From assembly GCA_029856045.1 (NCBI GenBank), contig JAHQWG010000048.1, positions 31,298 to 95,297 on the forward strand: a DNA stretch of 64,000 nucleotides, in the 5' to 3' direction. Every line of letters begins with the position of its first letter. Position 1 is the stretch's first letter. The position numbers and the translations under genes were made by a program. Source of the stretch: Promethearchaeia archaeon (GTDB lineage Archaea > Asgardarchaeota > Lokiarchaeia > Sigyniarchaeales > SOKP01). Below are positions 55,235-64,000 of this stretch, in pieces. A model generated the notes under the pieces. The model did not search any database and was not told the DNA's origin. It was given only the letters and a program-made list of their open reading frames with translations.

Positions 55235-56173
55235 TTATTCTTTTTTCTCTCTTACAATAAAATATATGGATATGATAATTATGAATAACCCGATTAGATG
55301 AAAACCAGTGAAAATCTCTCCAAGGAATATCGCAAAAAATGCGGTGACTATGGGAGTGGGAGACCCGAGGACTGATGCTTTAGATACATCTAAATATGTG
55401 ATAACTTTATACCAACAAAATAAGTCAATGCTGTAAACTACGCCCATAGCTAAAAAGTAAAAAATATTGATGGGGTTAAATAATAAATTAAAATTTTCTA
55501 AGGGAAAGAATAAAAAATATGAGCTGAATAAGATTATTCCACTTAAAGCATTTCTTGAAAATACCAATTGAATTGGTGATGCTTCATTTTTATCGAAAAC
55601 TGTTTTTGTAATGGCGTGTCCTAACATCCATATGGCTGCTGTTATCAACATTAATACTACACCTAAATTAAATTCGAGCAAATTAAATGAACCTTGCGTA
55701 ATAGCAAGAGTTAAGCCAAATAATAAAAGAAAAGAAAATAATATTTGAGATTTTTTAATGGATTCTTTATTAATAATGTATCCAAATAATAAAGCAAAAA
55801 TCACAGTTGTTTTTTGAGCAAGAGAACCATTAATTGCTCCAGCGAGTTGAAATGATTGGAAAAACAAAATTTGAGCAACTCCAAAATTGATGCCAAGATA
55901 GATTAAAAATAATTTATGCTTTTTCCAGCCGTTTAAAAGAGATTCAATCTCAATTGTTTTATGTGGGTCTTTTTCTTTCGAAATTTTAAAACTTCTACGT
56001 TCTATCATTATAATAGGGAAAAATATGATGGCTTCAATAATACAAGTCATTGCAGCAAAAATATACGAGTCAAGCTCAGCAGGTCTTGAATTTGCGATTA
56101 TTGGTTGGAGTCCCACTAAGATAACCATCACAATTGTGTAAAAAAGACCTTTTTTTAAATTTTCATTTAGCAA
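55235..56173 (-). CDS. DMT-superfamily (EamA) transporter
   Basis: 312 residues, ten hydrophobic helices in two halves of five, typical EamA. Signature motifs include the GxxxxxAQILFFQSFQLAGAINGSLAQKTTVIFALLFGY region and, in the second half, KASVLGSPTPIVTAFFAIFLGEI. It likely exports or imports small metabolites; specificity unknown. It follows the Kor operon on the same strand, 32 bp after the fusion gene, and could be part of it. Confidence 0.88.
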   Translation of the reverse strand: MLNENLKKGLFYTIVMVILVGLQPIIANSRPAELDSYIFAAMTCIIEAIIFFPIIMIERRSFKISKEKDPHKTIEIESLLNGWKKHKLFLIYLGINFGVAQILFFQSFQLAGAINGSLAQKTTVIFALLFGYIINKESIKKSQILFSFLLLFGLTLAITQGSFNLLEFNLGVVLMLITAAIWMLGHAITKTVFDKNEASPIQLVFSRNALSGIILFSSYFLFFPLENFNLLFNPINIFYFLAMGVVYSIDLFCWYKVITYLDVSKASVLGSPTPIVTAFFAIFLGEIFTGFHLIGLFIIIISIYFIVREKKE

Positions 56174-56205
56174 GATATTAAAAAAAAAGAGAAAAGATAT
56201 AAAAA

Positions 56206-58023
56206 TTATTTGGAATAAGTTCCAAATTTGGGGAATTTTCTCAATTGGGTAGAATCGAATATGGGGCCATCTTTACAAACTGAAACATTATTTTCTTCCC
56301 CAATACAGCATGAACCACACAGACCAACTCCACATTTCATTTTTCTTTCTAAGGATGCTTGAATATTAATGTTTTTTAATTCAGCAATTTCTAATACTCG
56401 TTTCATCATAATTTCGGGACCACAAGTGAGTATTAAATCAATGTTGTTTTTATCTATGATATCCTCGATTATGTCCGTTACAAAACATTTTTTTCCAATT
56501 GAGCCATCATCAGTTGTATATTGGGTATTAGGGATTTGTAGTTTCAGTCTATCACCAAATTTTAGGAAATATTTATCCTTAGCTCCAATTGCAGCAAAGA
56601 TATTTTTATTGCTTTTCTTTAAAGACTCAATAACTGAAGTAAGTGCAGCAATTCCCATTCCCCCACCAACTATAAGAATATTTGACGCGTTTTCGCAATT
56701 CCACGCGTTTCCAAAAGGACCTCTGATTCCAATACTATCGCCTTCCTTTAATCCAAATAGTGTAGCTGTCCCTTCGCCGATTTTTTGTACGGTTATTTCA
56801 ATTACATTCCCATTAACATTTGAGATTGACATGGGTAAGAAATCTGCGTTTAAAACCCATAAAATAACGAACATCCCAGGTCTATATGCCTTAGCAATTC
56901 TTTCGTTTTTTATGAGGATACTTTTTATTTCTGAAGAGTGTTCAACAACTTTCTCAATTTTAACTATATCCGTTCTATTTCTAGTTATATCCAACACTAA
57001 TTCTTCGTTATCTTTCGTAAGTTGTTTTGCCTTTAAGAGCCCATTTTCAATGGCTAGATTAAAAACCTCCTTTCCTCTCTTAGTCCTGATTATAAAGGTT
57101 TTATATCCATCTTCGCTTCCCACATTCCCAACTGATATATCTGCAAACTCAGAAACATAATCAGAGCAAGAAAAACAAGCATTTCGTATAGATTTATCGT
57201 AGAGATAATTAAGAGGGATCTCTTTATTTCCAGATTTAGTTGTTATGACCATTTTAAAATTATTCTGGTCGGTTTTAATGTTTAATATTTCGCTACGATT
57301 TATACCATATTTATTGAAACAATCCGATAATTGTTTATTGTGGAAAGTCCCGAAACAAAATGTCCCAATTGCTAAAGAGACCAGATCAAAAGCCTCAAAA
57401 TCAAATCGAGGGTGATTTTGCATTTTCCTTAGAGCTTGTATTTGGCAACCATTACCTACAATGGCTATATCAGAAAACTCTTGATTTATTGCCTTACCTA
57501 TTATTGAAAGAATAGGACTTTGACAAGGTTTAATTTCGATTCCGTCAGAAAGTTCTTGTTTATTTTTTGCTATGAAAGGAATGAATCGAAAATTATCATC
57601 TTTTTTACTCGTTATCACACAATCAATTAAACCCGCTTCCATTGCTGCGGATAATAAAGCAGTAATAGGCCCCGCTTCTGGTGGTAAATTTTCTCGCGCA
57701 ATATCTGTGAGTTTTACTGATAAAATCTTTTTATAATGACCAAGAATTTTATCGTGTTGCTTACCAAATGTCCATCTATCCATTTTACAGACCGGGTATT
57801 GGTCAATATTGGTTTTAAGGCATAAATTGTAGCAGACACCGAAACCGTCCCTGCATGTATTCACATCTTTACAAGAGCCATCCTCAATAGGAATTTCTTT
57901 TTCAAAATCAAAATTGATATTTTCACAAAAGGCGCCACAAGCTCCACAATATACACATTTTTCTGTTTTGATTATTTCTTCTTCTAATTCCTTCCATCCT
58001 TTTTGGATTTTCTCGAACTGCAT
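56206..58023 (-). CDS. FrhB-like/PyrK-like fusion, electron carrier in the Kor operon
   Basis: 605 residues in two domains. N-terminal (1-about 345): FrhB-type F420 reductase/ferredoxin domain with CxxCxxC cluster C23/C26/C29...C33 and a second cysteine set (CRDGFGVCYNLC, CFSCSD). C-terminal (about 355-605): PyrK-type FAD/NAD domain with RPGMFVILW, the GGGMGIAAL dinucleotide loop, and a [2Fe-2S] group CGVGLCGSCC...C. The fusion could pass electrons between ferredoxin, F420 and NAD(P)H. It is last in korD-A-B-C-fusion on one strand, gaps 1-15 bp, so the natural donor is Kor ferredoxin. Specificity is inference. Confidence 0.85.
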   Translation of the reverse strand: MQFEKIQKGWKELEEEIIKTEKCVYCGACGAFCENINFDFEKEIPIEDGSCKDVNTCRDGFGVCYNLCLKTNIDQYPVCKMDRWTFGKQHDKILGHYKKILSVKLTDIARENLPPEAGPITALLSAAMEAGLIDCVITSKKDDNFRFIPFIAKNKQELSDGIEIKPCQSPILSIIGKAINQEFSDIAIVGNGCQIQALRKMQNHPRFDFEAFDLVSLAIGTFCFGTFHNKQLSDCFNKYGINRSEILNIKTDQNNFKMVITTKSGNKEIPLNYLYDKSIRNACFSCSDYVSEFADISVGNVGSEDGYKTFIIRTKRGKEVFNLAIENGLLKAKQLTKDNEELVLDITRNRTDIVKIEKVVEHSSEIKSILIKNERIAKAYRPGMFVILWVLNADFLPMSISNVNGNVIEITVQKIGEGTATLFGLKEGDSIGIRGPFGNAWNCENASNILIVGGGMGIAALTSVIESLKKSNKNIFAAIGAKDKYFLKFGDRLKLQIPNTQYTTDDGSIGKKCFVTDIIEDIIDKNNIDLILTCGPEIMMKRVLEIAELKNINIQASLERKMKCGVGLCGSCCIGEENNVSVCKDGPIFDSTQLRKFPKFGTYSK

Positions 58024-58024
58024 A

Positions 58025-58624
58025 TTAGCTCATTCCCTCCTTTAATTGAGTTAAAAACTCTTCAGCCTTTTGCTTTCCAAATTTAAAAGCTTCCATATTC
58101 TTTTCCAATGTTGAACCTGGAACAAATTGCTTTAAAGTTTCTATCGCAGATTCTTCGGAGAAGATCTTAGTTACAACTGTAAATATTCCAAATAAGATTG
58201 CATTACCATATACTATGTTTCCGAATTTTTCTAATGCCATTTTTTGGATTGGTAAACCAAGATTTTTCATTTTACTTGCTGCTCGAAATTTCCCTAATAT
58301 GGTGGATGAATCCCAAATGAGGAGTCCTGTATTTTCTTCTTTTTTAATTACTTCCTTTTTAACCTCTTTTGTTGCAGCATCTGAAAGAATAACAAGAAGA
58401 TCATAAGGTTTTAACGCTTTAGGATAATCAATCTGTTTGGATTCTCTATCTAAATCGACAACAACTTCAGCCCAGCTTCTTCCACCTCTTGCTTGCGCCC
58501 CATACGCTTCAGTTTGTGTCACTAATAATTCTTCACAGATGCCACTTGCATAGGCAATCATTTTACTCAAAGTAATTATACCTTGCCCACCATACCCGAC
58601 AATTCTAATTTCGTATCGGTTCAA
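58025..58624 (-). CDS. korC: 2-oxoacid:ferredoxin oxidoreductase, gamma subunit
   Basis: 199 residues. The gamma fold starts IRIVGYGGQGIITLSKMIA, with TQTEAYGAQARGGRSWAEVVV typical of the subunit that binds CoA. It forms a complex with the alpha, beta and delta proteins. Adjacent to the fusion gene by one base and to beta by three. The four-subunit layout fits 2-oxoglutarate or pyruvate/branched oxoacids; specificity is not decided. Confidence 0.9.
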   Translation of the reverse strand: MNRYEIRIVGYGGQGIITLSKMIAYASGICEELLVTQTEAYGAQARGGRSWAEVVVDLDRESKQIDYPKALKPYDLLVILSDAATKEVKKEVIKKEENTGLLIWDSSTILGKFRAASKMKNLGLPIQKMALEKFGNIVYGNAILFGIFTVVTKIFSEESAIETLKQFVPGSTLEKNMEAFKFGKQKAEEFLTQLKEGMS

Positions 58625-58627
58625 TTT

Positions 58628-59536
58628 TTAATCACCTTTCATTGCGATATTTTGAATTTTTTTATATTCTTCAGAATATTCAGACTTGCTTGGGTTATAG
58701 CGGAATTCTCCTATAATATATTTATTAAATAATTCCTCTTTACTCATGAATTTCGCTTGATTTATATGAATAGAATTTTTTTTAATCCACTCAAACATTT
58801 TCCCTCCAGTATCCATAATCTCCCCAGGTTCTCCTTCAGAACCCAGATTATCAAGATTTTTCCGCCCAAAATACGTAACACATGGAGTTATTACCTCAAT
58901 TACTGAAGTTCCCTTGTGTTTTAATGCTTTTTTAAAGTATTTCATTAGAGTCCGAGGATGCGCAATAGTTGTACGCGCTACATAGCTTGCACCCGCAGCT
59001 AAAGCAAGTTCTACACCGTCAGATCGTGGTTCAAACATTTTATATGGGGTCGTTGTGCTGATAGCTCCGTATAGAGTTGTTGGAGCTGCCTGACCACCGG
59101 TCATTCCATAAATAGAATTATTAAAGATAAAGAGTATGCAATCTAGATTTCTACGACATAAATGAATAAAATGGTTCCCACCTATTCCTAAACAATCACC
59201 ATCTCCTGAAAAAATGATGGGCTTCATTTTCGGGTTTGCCATTTTCATTCCAGTTGCGATTGCTGGGGCTCTACCATGGAGAGTTAACATTTTCTGAGCA
59301 TTTTTATGAACTAAGAAAAAGATTTGACTGTAGCACCCTATCCCAATAACTAAAGGATATAAATTAGGATCTAACTTCTCATCTTCAAAAACTCTCGTAT
59401 ATAATTGTCCAATACTACCATACCCACAACCTGCACAGAATCGTGAAACAAGGGTTCCTAAAAGCATTCCTGAAAAGGAACTATCAAGATATGGATGTTC
59501 TGGTTTTTCACTTGGATATCTAATATCATCAGACAT
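58628..59536 (-). CDS. korB: 2-oxoacid:ferredoxin oxidoreductase, beta subunit
   Basis: 302 residues. Thiamine-diphosphate motif GDGDCLGIGGNHFIHLCRRN and NNSIYGMTGGQAAPT, plus CAGCGYGS with cluster cysteines near residue 36. These match KorB (2-oxoglutarate) better than PorB. It binds TPP and one 4Fe-4S cluster. The alpha gene ends at the preceding base, so coupling is tight. Confidence 0.92.
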   Translation of the reverse strand: MSDDIRYPSEKPEHPYLDSSFSGMLLGTLVSRFCAGCGYGSIGQLYTRVFEDEKLDPNLYPLVIGIGCYSQIFFLVHKNAQKMLTLHGRAPAIATGMKMANPKMKPIIFSGDGDCLGIGGNHFIHLCRRNLDCILFIFNNSIYGMTGGQAAPTTLYGAISTTTPYKMFEPRSDGVELALAAGASYVARTTIAHPRTLMKYFKKALKHKGTSVIEVITPCVTYFGRKNLDNLGSEGEPGEIMDTGGKMFEWIKKNSIHINQAKFMSKEELFNKYIIGEFRYNPSKSEYSEEYKKIQNIAMKGD

Positions 59537-60715
59537 TTATTTCGCCACCTCCTCAATCGCTTTTAAAATATCATCTGGATGATGTAAAGTAGCCACTTTA
59601 GGCACTTTTATAATCGGAATATTAAGATCAGTAACTCGTTCGACCTGTTCTGCAATCACTCCAGTATAATTCATTTCTGGAACAATTATAGCTTTAGCAC
59701 CAACAACAACTTTTTTAACTTTTTCTTTTGGAAATGGCCATACAGTAATTAACCTAAAAATTCCAACTTTAATTCCTTTCTTGCGAGCTAAATCCACAGC
59801 CCTATAACTTGCCCGGACGGGGAGACCATATGAAATTATGATAATTTCTGCATCATCCAGTTTATATTCTTCTGTTAAGCTAATTTTATCTATATTATCT
59901 CTGATTTTATCAATCATAATTTTCATAAATCTTAATGAATTTTCTTCTGGCATTAGTACGCCATCTTGGTTATGCGGTAAATGAATGATTAAAGGAGGAC
60001 AGAACTCAGTTCCTACGATATAAGGCTTTGGAATCATTAATTTATGAGTATTAATATCCTCATATGTAAATTTTGCACCCTTGGTATCTTCTGGGATTGT
60101 ACGATCAATAACTCTTTTTAAAATTTCTTCCTTTGGGGGGATATTTACTACTTCATGAATATGTCCCAAATAAGCGTCTGATAAAATGAAAATTGGACAT
60201 CTATACGTTTCCGCATAATTAAACGCCGTTATTGTTAAATCAAATAATTCTTGGCACGACATAGGGGCAAAAGCTATTACTTCAAACTCTCCATTTCCAG
60301 CAAATCTGGTTAAGCCTACATCGTTATGATGTGGAACAGTTACAAATCCTGTGCCCGGACCACAACGTTGAACATCGCAAAAAACAAATGGAATTTCAAT
60401 ATTTGCTGCCATTGAAATAGTTTCTGTCATAAGTGAGAGACCGGGGCCTGATGTAGCAGTCATTGCTTTAGCACCAACTAATGATGCACCCATTACTGCA
60501 TTTATAGATGCTAATTCATCCTCCATTTGCATACAACAACCTCCAACTTCCGGTAATCGTTTTGCAAGATGTTCAATTACTTCTGTACTCGGCGTTATTG
60601 GATATCCTCCAAAAAATTTTAAACCTGATGAGAGAGCTCCTTCAGCCATAGCCACATTGCCCATCATCAAATATTTGCCCGGTTTTAAAAATCTTTTACC
60701 ATTTCCATTACTCAT
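59537..60715 (-). CDS. korA: 2-oxoacid:ferredoxin oxidoreductase, alpha subunit
   Basis: 392 residues. Recognised from YPITPSTEVIEHLAKRLPE, the MEDELASINAVMGASLVGAKAMTATSGPGLSLMTE block, the DVQRCGPGTG motif and a C-terminal transketolase-like domain (PVRASYRAVDLARKKGIKVG). The gamma domain is separate (korC). It binds the oxoacid and TPP pyrimidine with KorB. Start ATG at 60715. Confidence 0.92.
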   Translation of the reverse strand: MSNGNGKRFLKPGKYLMMGNVAMAEGALSSGLKFFGGYPITPSTEVIEHLAKRLPEVGGCCMQMEDELASINAVMGASLVGAKAMTATSGPGLSLMTETISMAANIEIPFVFCDVQRCGPGTGFVTVPHHNDVGLTRFAGNGEFEVIAFAPMSCQELFDLTITAFNYAETYRCPIFILSDAYLGHIHEVVNIPPKEEILKRVIDRTIPEDTKGAKFTYEDINTHKLMIPKPYIVGTEFCPPLIIHLPHNQDGVLMPEENSLRFMKIMIDKIRDNIDKISLTEEYKLDDAEIIIISYGLPVRASYRAVDLARKKGIKVGIFRLITVWPFPKEKVKKVVVGAKAIIVPEMNYTGVIAEQVERVTDLNIPIIKVPKVATLHHPDDILKAIEEVAK

Positions 60716-60730
60716 ATAATATCACCCATT

Positions 60731-61027
60731 CTAAATTTTTACCTCCTCTTTTTTAATTGTAGTTTCATTCTCAATTTCAGTTACAATATATATTGCCCAT
60801 ACAGGACATGCATATTCACATCTTTTACAAGCAGTACAATATTTTTCCTTTCCCTCTTTCACTTTTGGCAAAAAAGCTACACGCATATTCAATTGATCAG
60901 ACATTTCTAATATTCCTGTTGGACAAACTGAAACACAAATTTCGCATCCTTGACATCTATGCTGATTTAACATTAATGAAAATCCTTTTTCTTTATTAAT
61001 TATCAATTTTGGGATTTTTTTCACCAC
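60731..61027 (-). CDS. korD: 2-oxoacid:ferredoxin oxidoreductase, delta (ferredoxin) subunit
   Basis: 98 residues with two 4Fe-4S motifs, CQGCEICVSVCP and CTACKRCEYACP. It is first in the operon; a 256-bp upstream region holds the promoter. It relays electrons from the catalytic core to soluble ferredoxin or the fusion protein. Confidence 0.92.
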   Translation of the reverse strand: MVKKIPKLIINKEKGFSLMLNQHRCQGCEICVSVCPTGILEMSDQLNMRVAFLPKVKEGKEKYCTACKRCEYACPVWAIYIVTEIENETTIKKEEVKI

Positions 61028-61283
61028 TTTAATTAAATTTGTTTAAATTGAAATTAAAAATAATACTATTCTTAATTAGATTAGGATAAATTTAATCATT
61101 TCTCTTATTATTTTAAGTAAATAAAACTATAACAAACCATCTAATTATAAAAAAAATAAACAAAGAAAGCCAATTCTTACTTAATCTTTTAATAAATAGT
61201 TAATTTTTTTAAAAAATTGTGTCATTATCTTTCTATTTGTCCCAAAATATATTTAATTGAATTGAAATTAAAAATAATAGAGA

Positions 61284-61703
61284 ATGAAACTTAAAGAAAT
61301 TGAGAATATTTCTAAAGATATTTTTTTAGAAAAAAGTGAGATAATAGCAGCCTATGTTTATGGGTCTTATTTGAAAAGTAAATTTTTTGAGGATATAGAT
61401 CTAGGTTTGTTGGTTAAAGATGGATTTAATCCAGAAGTGTTGTTTGAGGAAAAAATATCTATATTATTTGAGAAAAGACTTAAAGGTAAATTTAAAGCTT
61501 ATAAACCTATTGATATAAGAATATTAAATGGAAAATCTTTAAGATTTCTTTATTCAGTTTTGAAAAATTCAAAACTAATTTTTTCTAGAGATGATTATAA
61601 AAGGATTCAATTTGAAAGTAAAGTTATAAAAGAATATTTAGATATAAAGCCCCATCATGATTTATATGATGCAATGAGGAGATTAAGATATGCAATTAGA
61701 TAA
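61284..61703 (+). CDS. mntA: MntA-type nucleotidyltransferase (second HEPN-MNT pair)
   Basis: 139 residues. Motif GSYLKSKFFEDIDLGLLV: GS at 27-28 and D37/D39, a GSx8DxD version. Longer than the first MntA and without close similarity. Stop overlaps the HEPN gene by 14 bases. Start ATG at 61284. Confidence 0.88.
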   Translation: MKLKEIENISKDIFLEKSEIIAAYVYGSYLKSKFFEDIDLGLLVKDGFNPEVLFEEKISILFEKRLKGKFKAYKPIDIRILNGKSLRFLYSVLKNSKLIFSRDDYKRIQFESKVIKEYLDIKPHHDLYDAMRRLRYAIR

Positions 61704-62112
61704 GAACTTGATTGAAGGTAAAATTGATATAATAGAAAGAAATCTAGATTTTTTGAAAAAATATAAAGAAATGAATGATGATGACTTTATTAATAGTTAT
61801 AAGGATGTTCAAGCTGTAAAATATTCGTTATTTGAAGTAATAGAAGCATGTATTGATATTACATCTCATATAATATCCGTTAAAGGATTTGAAAGGGCAG
61901 AGAGTTATGCCGAAATGTTTGAAATACTTGGTAAAAAAGAAATTATTAATTCAAAATTGGCTAAAAATTTGTCTGAGATGGCAAAATTCAGAAATATTCT
62001 TGTACATGGCTATGCAAGAGTGGATAACTTCAAGGTGCTTAAATTTATCAAGGAAGAATTAGAGGATATTATATTATTTGTTAAGAAAATATTAGAGTTA
62101 TTTAATAATTAG
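61690..62112 (+). CDS. hepT: HepT-type HEPN toxin (second pair)
   Basis: 140 residues. Active motif Rx4HxY present: R101, H106, Y108 in KFRNILVHGYARVD. Larger than the first HepT, similar to DUF86 proteins. Overlaps mntA by 14 bases, the translationally coupled arrangement. It lies between the Kor operon and lysine genes. Confidence 0.9.
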   Translation: MQLDKNLIEGKIDIIERNLDFLKKYKEMNDDDFINSYKDVQAVKYSLFEVIEACIDITSHIISVKGFERAESYAEMFEILGKKEIINSKLAKNLSEMAKFRNILVHGYARVDNFKVLKFIKEELEDIILFVKKILELFNN

Positions 62113-62303
62113 AATTAATAGAATTAATTTTAAAGAAAATTTTATTTGATAATGCAACTAAAGCCTTCCTTTATTTTACACTCGATTTTTTCTATTTAAG
62201 AATCTAATATTAAAAGGTTATTCCAAAAGATTATTAAATAAATTAGACATATCTTATTTTCAAACAATTTTATATGACGTTAACTGGTTATAATTTGATT
62301 ACA

Positions 62304-63206
62304 ATGTCTAAAAAATTAGAAAAACTTAAAAATGTTATTACCGCTTTAATTACGCCATTTAAGGAAGACTTTTCTCTGGATGAAGAGAAATATCGGGAAT
62401 TTATAAGGTTTCAAGTTGATAATGGTGCAAATATTTTAACTATGGGTACGACGGGGGAGGCGGCAACTCTCTCTCATGATGAACATATTAAAGCAGTAAA
62501 AATTGCCGTTGACGAGGCAAGAAAAACCGGGAAAGACCCCTTTGTGTTAGCTGGAACTGGAAGTAATTCCACAAACGAGGCAATCTCGCTGACAGCCAGA
62601 ACAGAGAAAGCTGGAGCCGATGGAGCATTAATTGTTGTTCCTTATTACAACAAGCCCGTTCAACATTCACTTATTGAACATTATAACACAATTGCCGAGC
62701 AAGTAAAAATTCCCATAATTGTGTATAATGTTCCTGGACGTACGGTTAGGAATATTAATCCCGAAACGGTAGCTACTATTGCAAAGAAGAATGATAATAT
62801 TGTGGGTATAAAATGTGCAAGTGGAAATATTGACCAAATTACCAAGATTTTCAAATTGTGCCCTGATGATTTTATTGTTCTTAGTGGAGATGACCCACTG
62901 ACATTTCACATTATGTCTCTGGGTGGTAAGGGAGTAATTAGTGTCGCATCGAATATAATCCCGTTTAAGATGGTCGAATTTTGCGAAACAATGGAAAAAG
63001 ATCTTTGGAATAATGCAAGAAAACTACAATTACTATATTATAATCTTTTTAAAGTATTATTTGTTGAAACAAATCCAGGTCCGGTAAAATTTGCGGCTGA
63101 ATTGCTCGGTTTAATGAATAAACGTATGAGATTACCTTTAACTCCACCATTAAAAGAAAATGAGGAGAAAATTAAGAAAGTACTCGAAAATTTAAAATTA
63201 TTATAA
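62304..63206 (+). CDS. dapA: 4-hydroxy-tetrahydrodipicolinate synthase
   Basis: 300 residues. TIM barrel of the DapA/NAL family: ITALITPFKEDFSLDEEKY, TMGTTGEAATLSHDEH, VYNVPGRTVRN with the catalytic tyrosine, and GIKCASGNIDQ with the Schiff-base lysine. It condenses pyruvate and aspartate semialdehyde. The frame has an ATG at 62274, but 62304 gives a more usual N-terminus. It is followed by dapB, which supports DapA over other aldolases. Confidence 0.92.
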   Translation: MSKKLEKLKNVITALITPFKEDFSLDEEKYREFIRFQVDNGANILTMGTTGEAATLSHDEHIKAVKIAVDEARKTGKDPFVLAGTGSNSTNEAISLTARTEKAGADGALIVVPYYNKPVQHSLIEHYNTIAEQVKIPIIVYNVPGRTVRNINPETVATIAKKNDNIVGIKCASGNIDQITKIFKLCPDDFIVLSGDDPLTFHIMSLGGKGVISVASNIIPFKMVEFCETMEKDLWNNARKLQLLYYNLFKVLFVETNPGPVKFAAELLGLMNKRMRLPLTPPLKENEEKIKKVLENLKLL

Positions 63207-63262
63207 AAATATTTTAATTTCAAATAATAATATCAATTTCAGGTAAGGAGATTATATTAAAA

Positions 63263-64000
63263 ATGATAAAGATTTTAATTTTAGGGGCAAATGGCTCCAT
63301 GGGTCAATTAGTTGGTCAGTTAGTGTTAGATGATCCAGAGATTGAATTAATTGGGGCATTTGATATAAATAATATAGGCAAAAATTACTCAAGATTGATA
63401 GGATCCTCCATTATGAAAGATATTTTAGTGGAAGATATTAAAAATTTAGAACCTTTCATAAAATTCAATAAACCAGATATTGCTGTGGATTTTACAACTG
63501 CTGAAGCCACAGAAAACAATTGTTTGATATTAGTAAAAAATGGAATAAGAACTGTTATTGGTACAACAGGCTTATCAGAGAAATTTCTAGAGGAATTTGA
63601 ATCTTTAGTGATTGAGAAAAAGGTTCCCTCAATAATATCTCCAAATATGGCAACAGGAATGAATATCTTTTTTAAAATGGCTTCTATCCTCACATCGTAT
63701 TTAGAAGATTGGGATATTGAAATTATTGAATCTCATCACCATAGAAAACATGATTCACCAAGTGGAACTGCTTTAACTATTGCACATATTATTGCCAATA
63801 CATTAGGAGTTAGATTAGAGGAAGTTGCAAAATATGGACGAGATAAAGGTCCAAATAAAAGAAAACCTGGTGCTAAAAAAGAGATTGGAATTCATGCTAT
63901 CAGAGCAGGAGATATTGTAGGAGAGCACACGATTTTATTTGCAGGGGTCGGAGAAAGAATAGAACTTAAACATATAGCTCATAGCAGGGATGCCCTAGCT
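63263..64000 (+). CDS. dapB: 4-hydroxy-tetrahydrodipicolinate reductase, 3' end cut off by window
   Basis: 246 codons, open to the right edge. N-terminal nucleotide loop GANGSMGQL, the ATGMNIFF region, and the active-site HHHRKHDSPSGTAL with catalytic His and Lys. It reduces the DapA product using NAD(P)H in lysine synthesis. A purine-rich AAGGAG lies 14 bases before the ATG. Some 20 residues should be missing at the C-terminus. Confidence 0.93.
   Translation, partial: MIKILILGANGSMGQLVGQLVLDDPEIELIGAFDINNIGKNYSRLIGSSIMKDILVEDIKNLEPFIKFNKPDIAVDFTTAEATENNCLILVKNGIRTVIGTTGLSEKFLEEFESLVIEKKVPSIISPNMATGMNIFFKMASILTSYLEDWDIEIIESHHHRKHDSPSGTALTIAHIIANTLGVRLEEVAKYGRDKGPNKRKPGAKKEIGIHAIRAGDIVGEHTILFAGVGERIELKHIAHSRDALA

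Overview
The window looks like a piece of an Asgard archaeal chromosome, most like the Lokiarchaeia. It is very AT-rich and densely coded, and it uses many TTG starts. It combines archaeal information genes (S30e, PDCD5-like protein, GPN-loop GTPase, HerA-like ATPase, intron-bearing tRNAs) with eukaryote-like parts: an E1-like and an E2-like ubiquitin enzyme, a Ras/Rab-type GTPase behind a longin-like N-terminus, a HEAT-repeat protein with an appendage-like C-terminus, an MIT-like domain protein and a GIFT/IFT52-like domain protein. The lineage call is inference from gene content; no rRNA is present.

Layout. 1-4.3 kb: a ubiquitin locus, with an E1-like gene cut by the left edge, a HAD phosphatase and an E2 gene. 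A 1.59-kb tnpB-only transposon sits inside the E2 gene; joining its flanks at a shared 7-bp sequence restores an in-frame E2 with its own ATG. 4.4-11 kb: PPOX-like flavoprotein, UDP-sugar dehydrogenase, tRNA-Tyr, a duplicated membrane protein, hydrolase, oxidoreductase and PDCD5. 11-16 kb: two surface proteins, one made of seven propeller-blade repeats and five Ig-like repeats. 16.5-32 kb: a HEPN-MNT pair, HDAC-like deacylase, M24 peptidase, longin-like/GTPase fusion, ferredoxin, TrmB regulator next to a sugar isomerase, Lrp regulator, isopropylmalate/homocitrate synthase-type enzyme, HerA-like ATPase, GIFT protein, sugar nucleotidyltransferase and GPN GTPase. 32-33.1 kb: a small zinc-ribbon protein and a VapBC pair whose toxin 3' end overlaps an antisense tRNA-Trp with insertions in both its D and T loops. 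33-48.5 kb: hydrolases, zinc-ribbon membrane proteins, S30e, a TPR/permease pair, coiled-coil and MIT proteins, PIG-L deacetylase, CinA and the 981-residue HEAT protein. 48.8-54.6 kb: tRNA-Pro with an intron in an unusual place, archaemetzincin, PCMT-like methyltransferase, ADP-ribosylglycohydrolase, and an overlapping opine dehydrogenase/B12-domain pair. 55-61 kb: a transporter and a five-gene 2-oxoacid:ferredoxin oxidoreductase operon ending in an FrhB-PyrK fusion. 61-64 kb: a second HEPN-MNT pair and lysine-pathway genes dapA and dapB (dapB cut by the right edge).

How they work together. E1 and E2 would activate and carry a ubiquitin-like modifier; the modifier, E3 and deubiquitinase are not in the window. 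The Kor operon oxidises a 2-oxoacid to acyl-CoA and reduces ferredoxin, and the fusion protein could pass those electrons to F420 and/or NAD(P). The longin-GTPase, MIT, HEAT and GIFT proteins are candidates for the Asgard membrane/cytoskeleton toolkit; none can be assigned a function from sequence alone.
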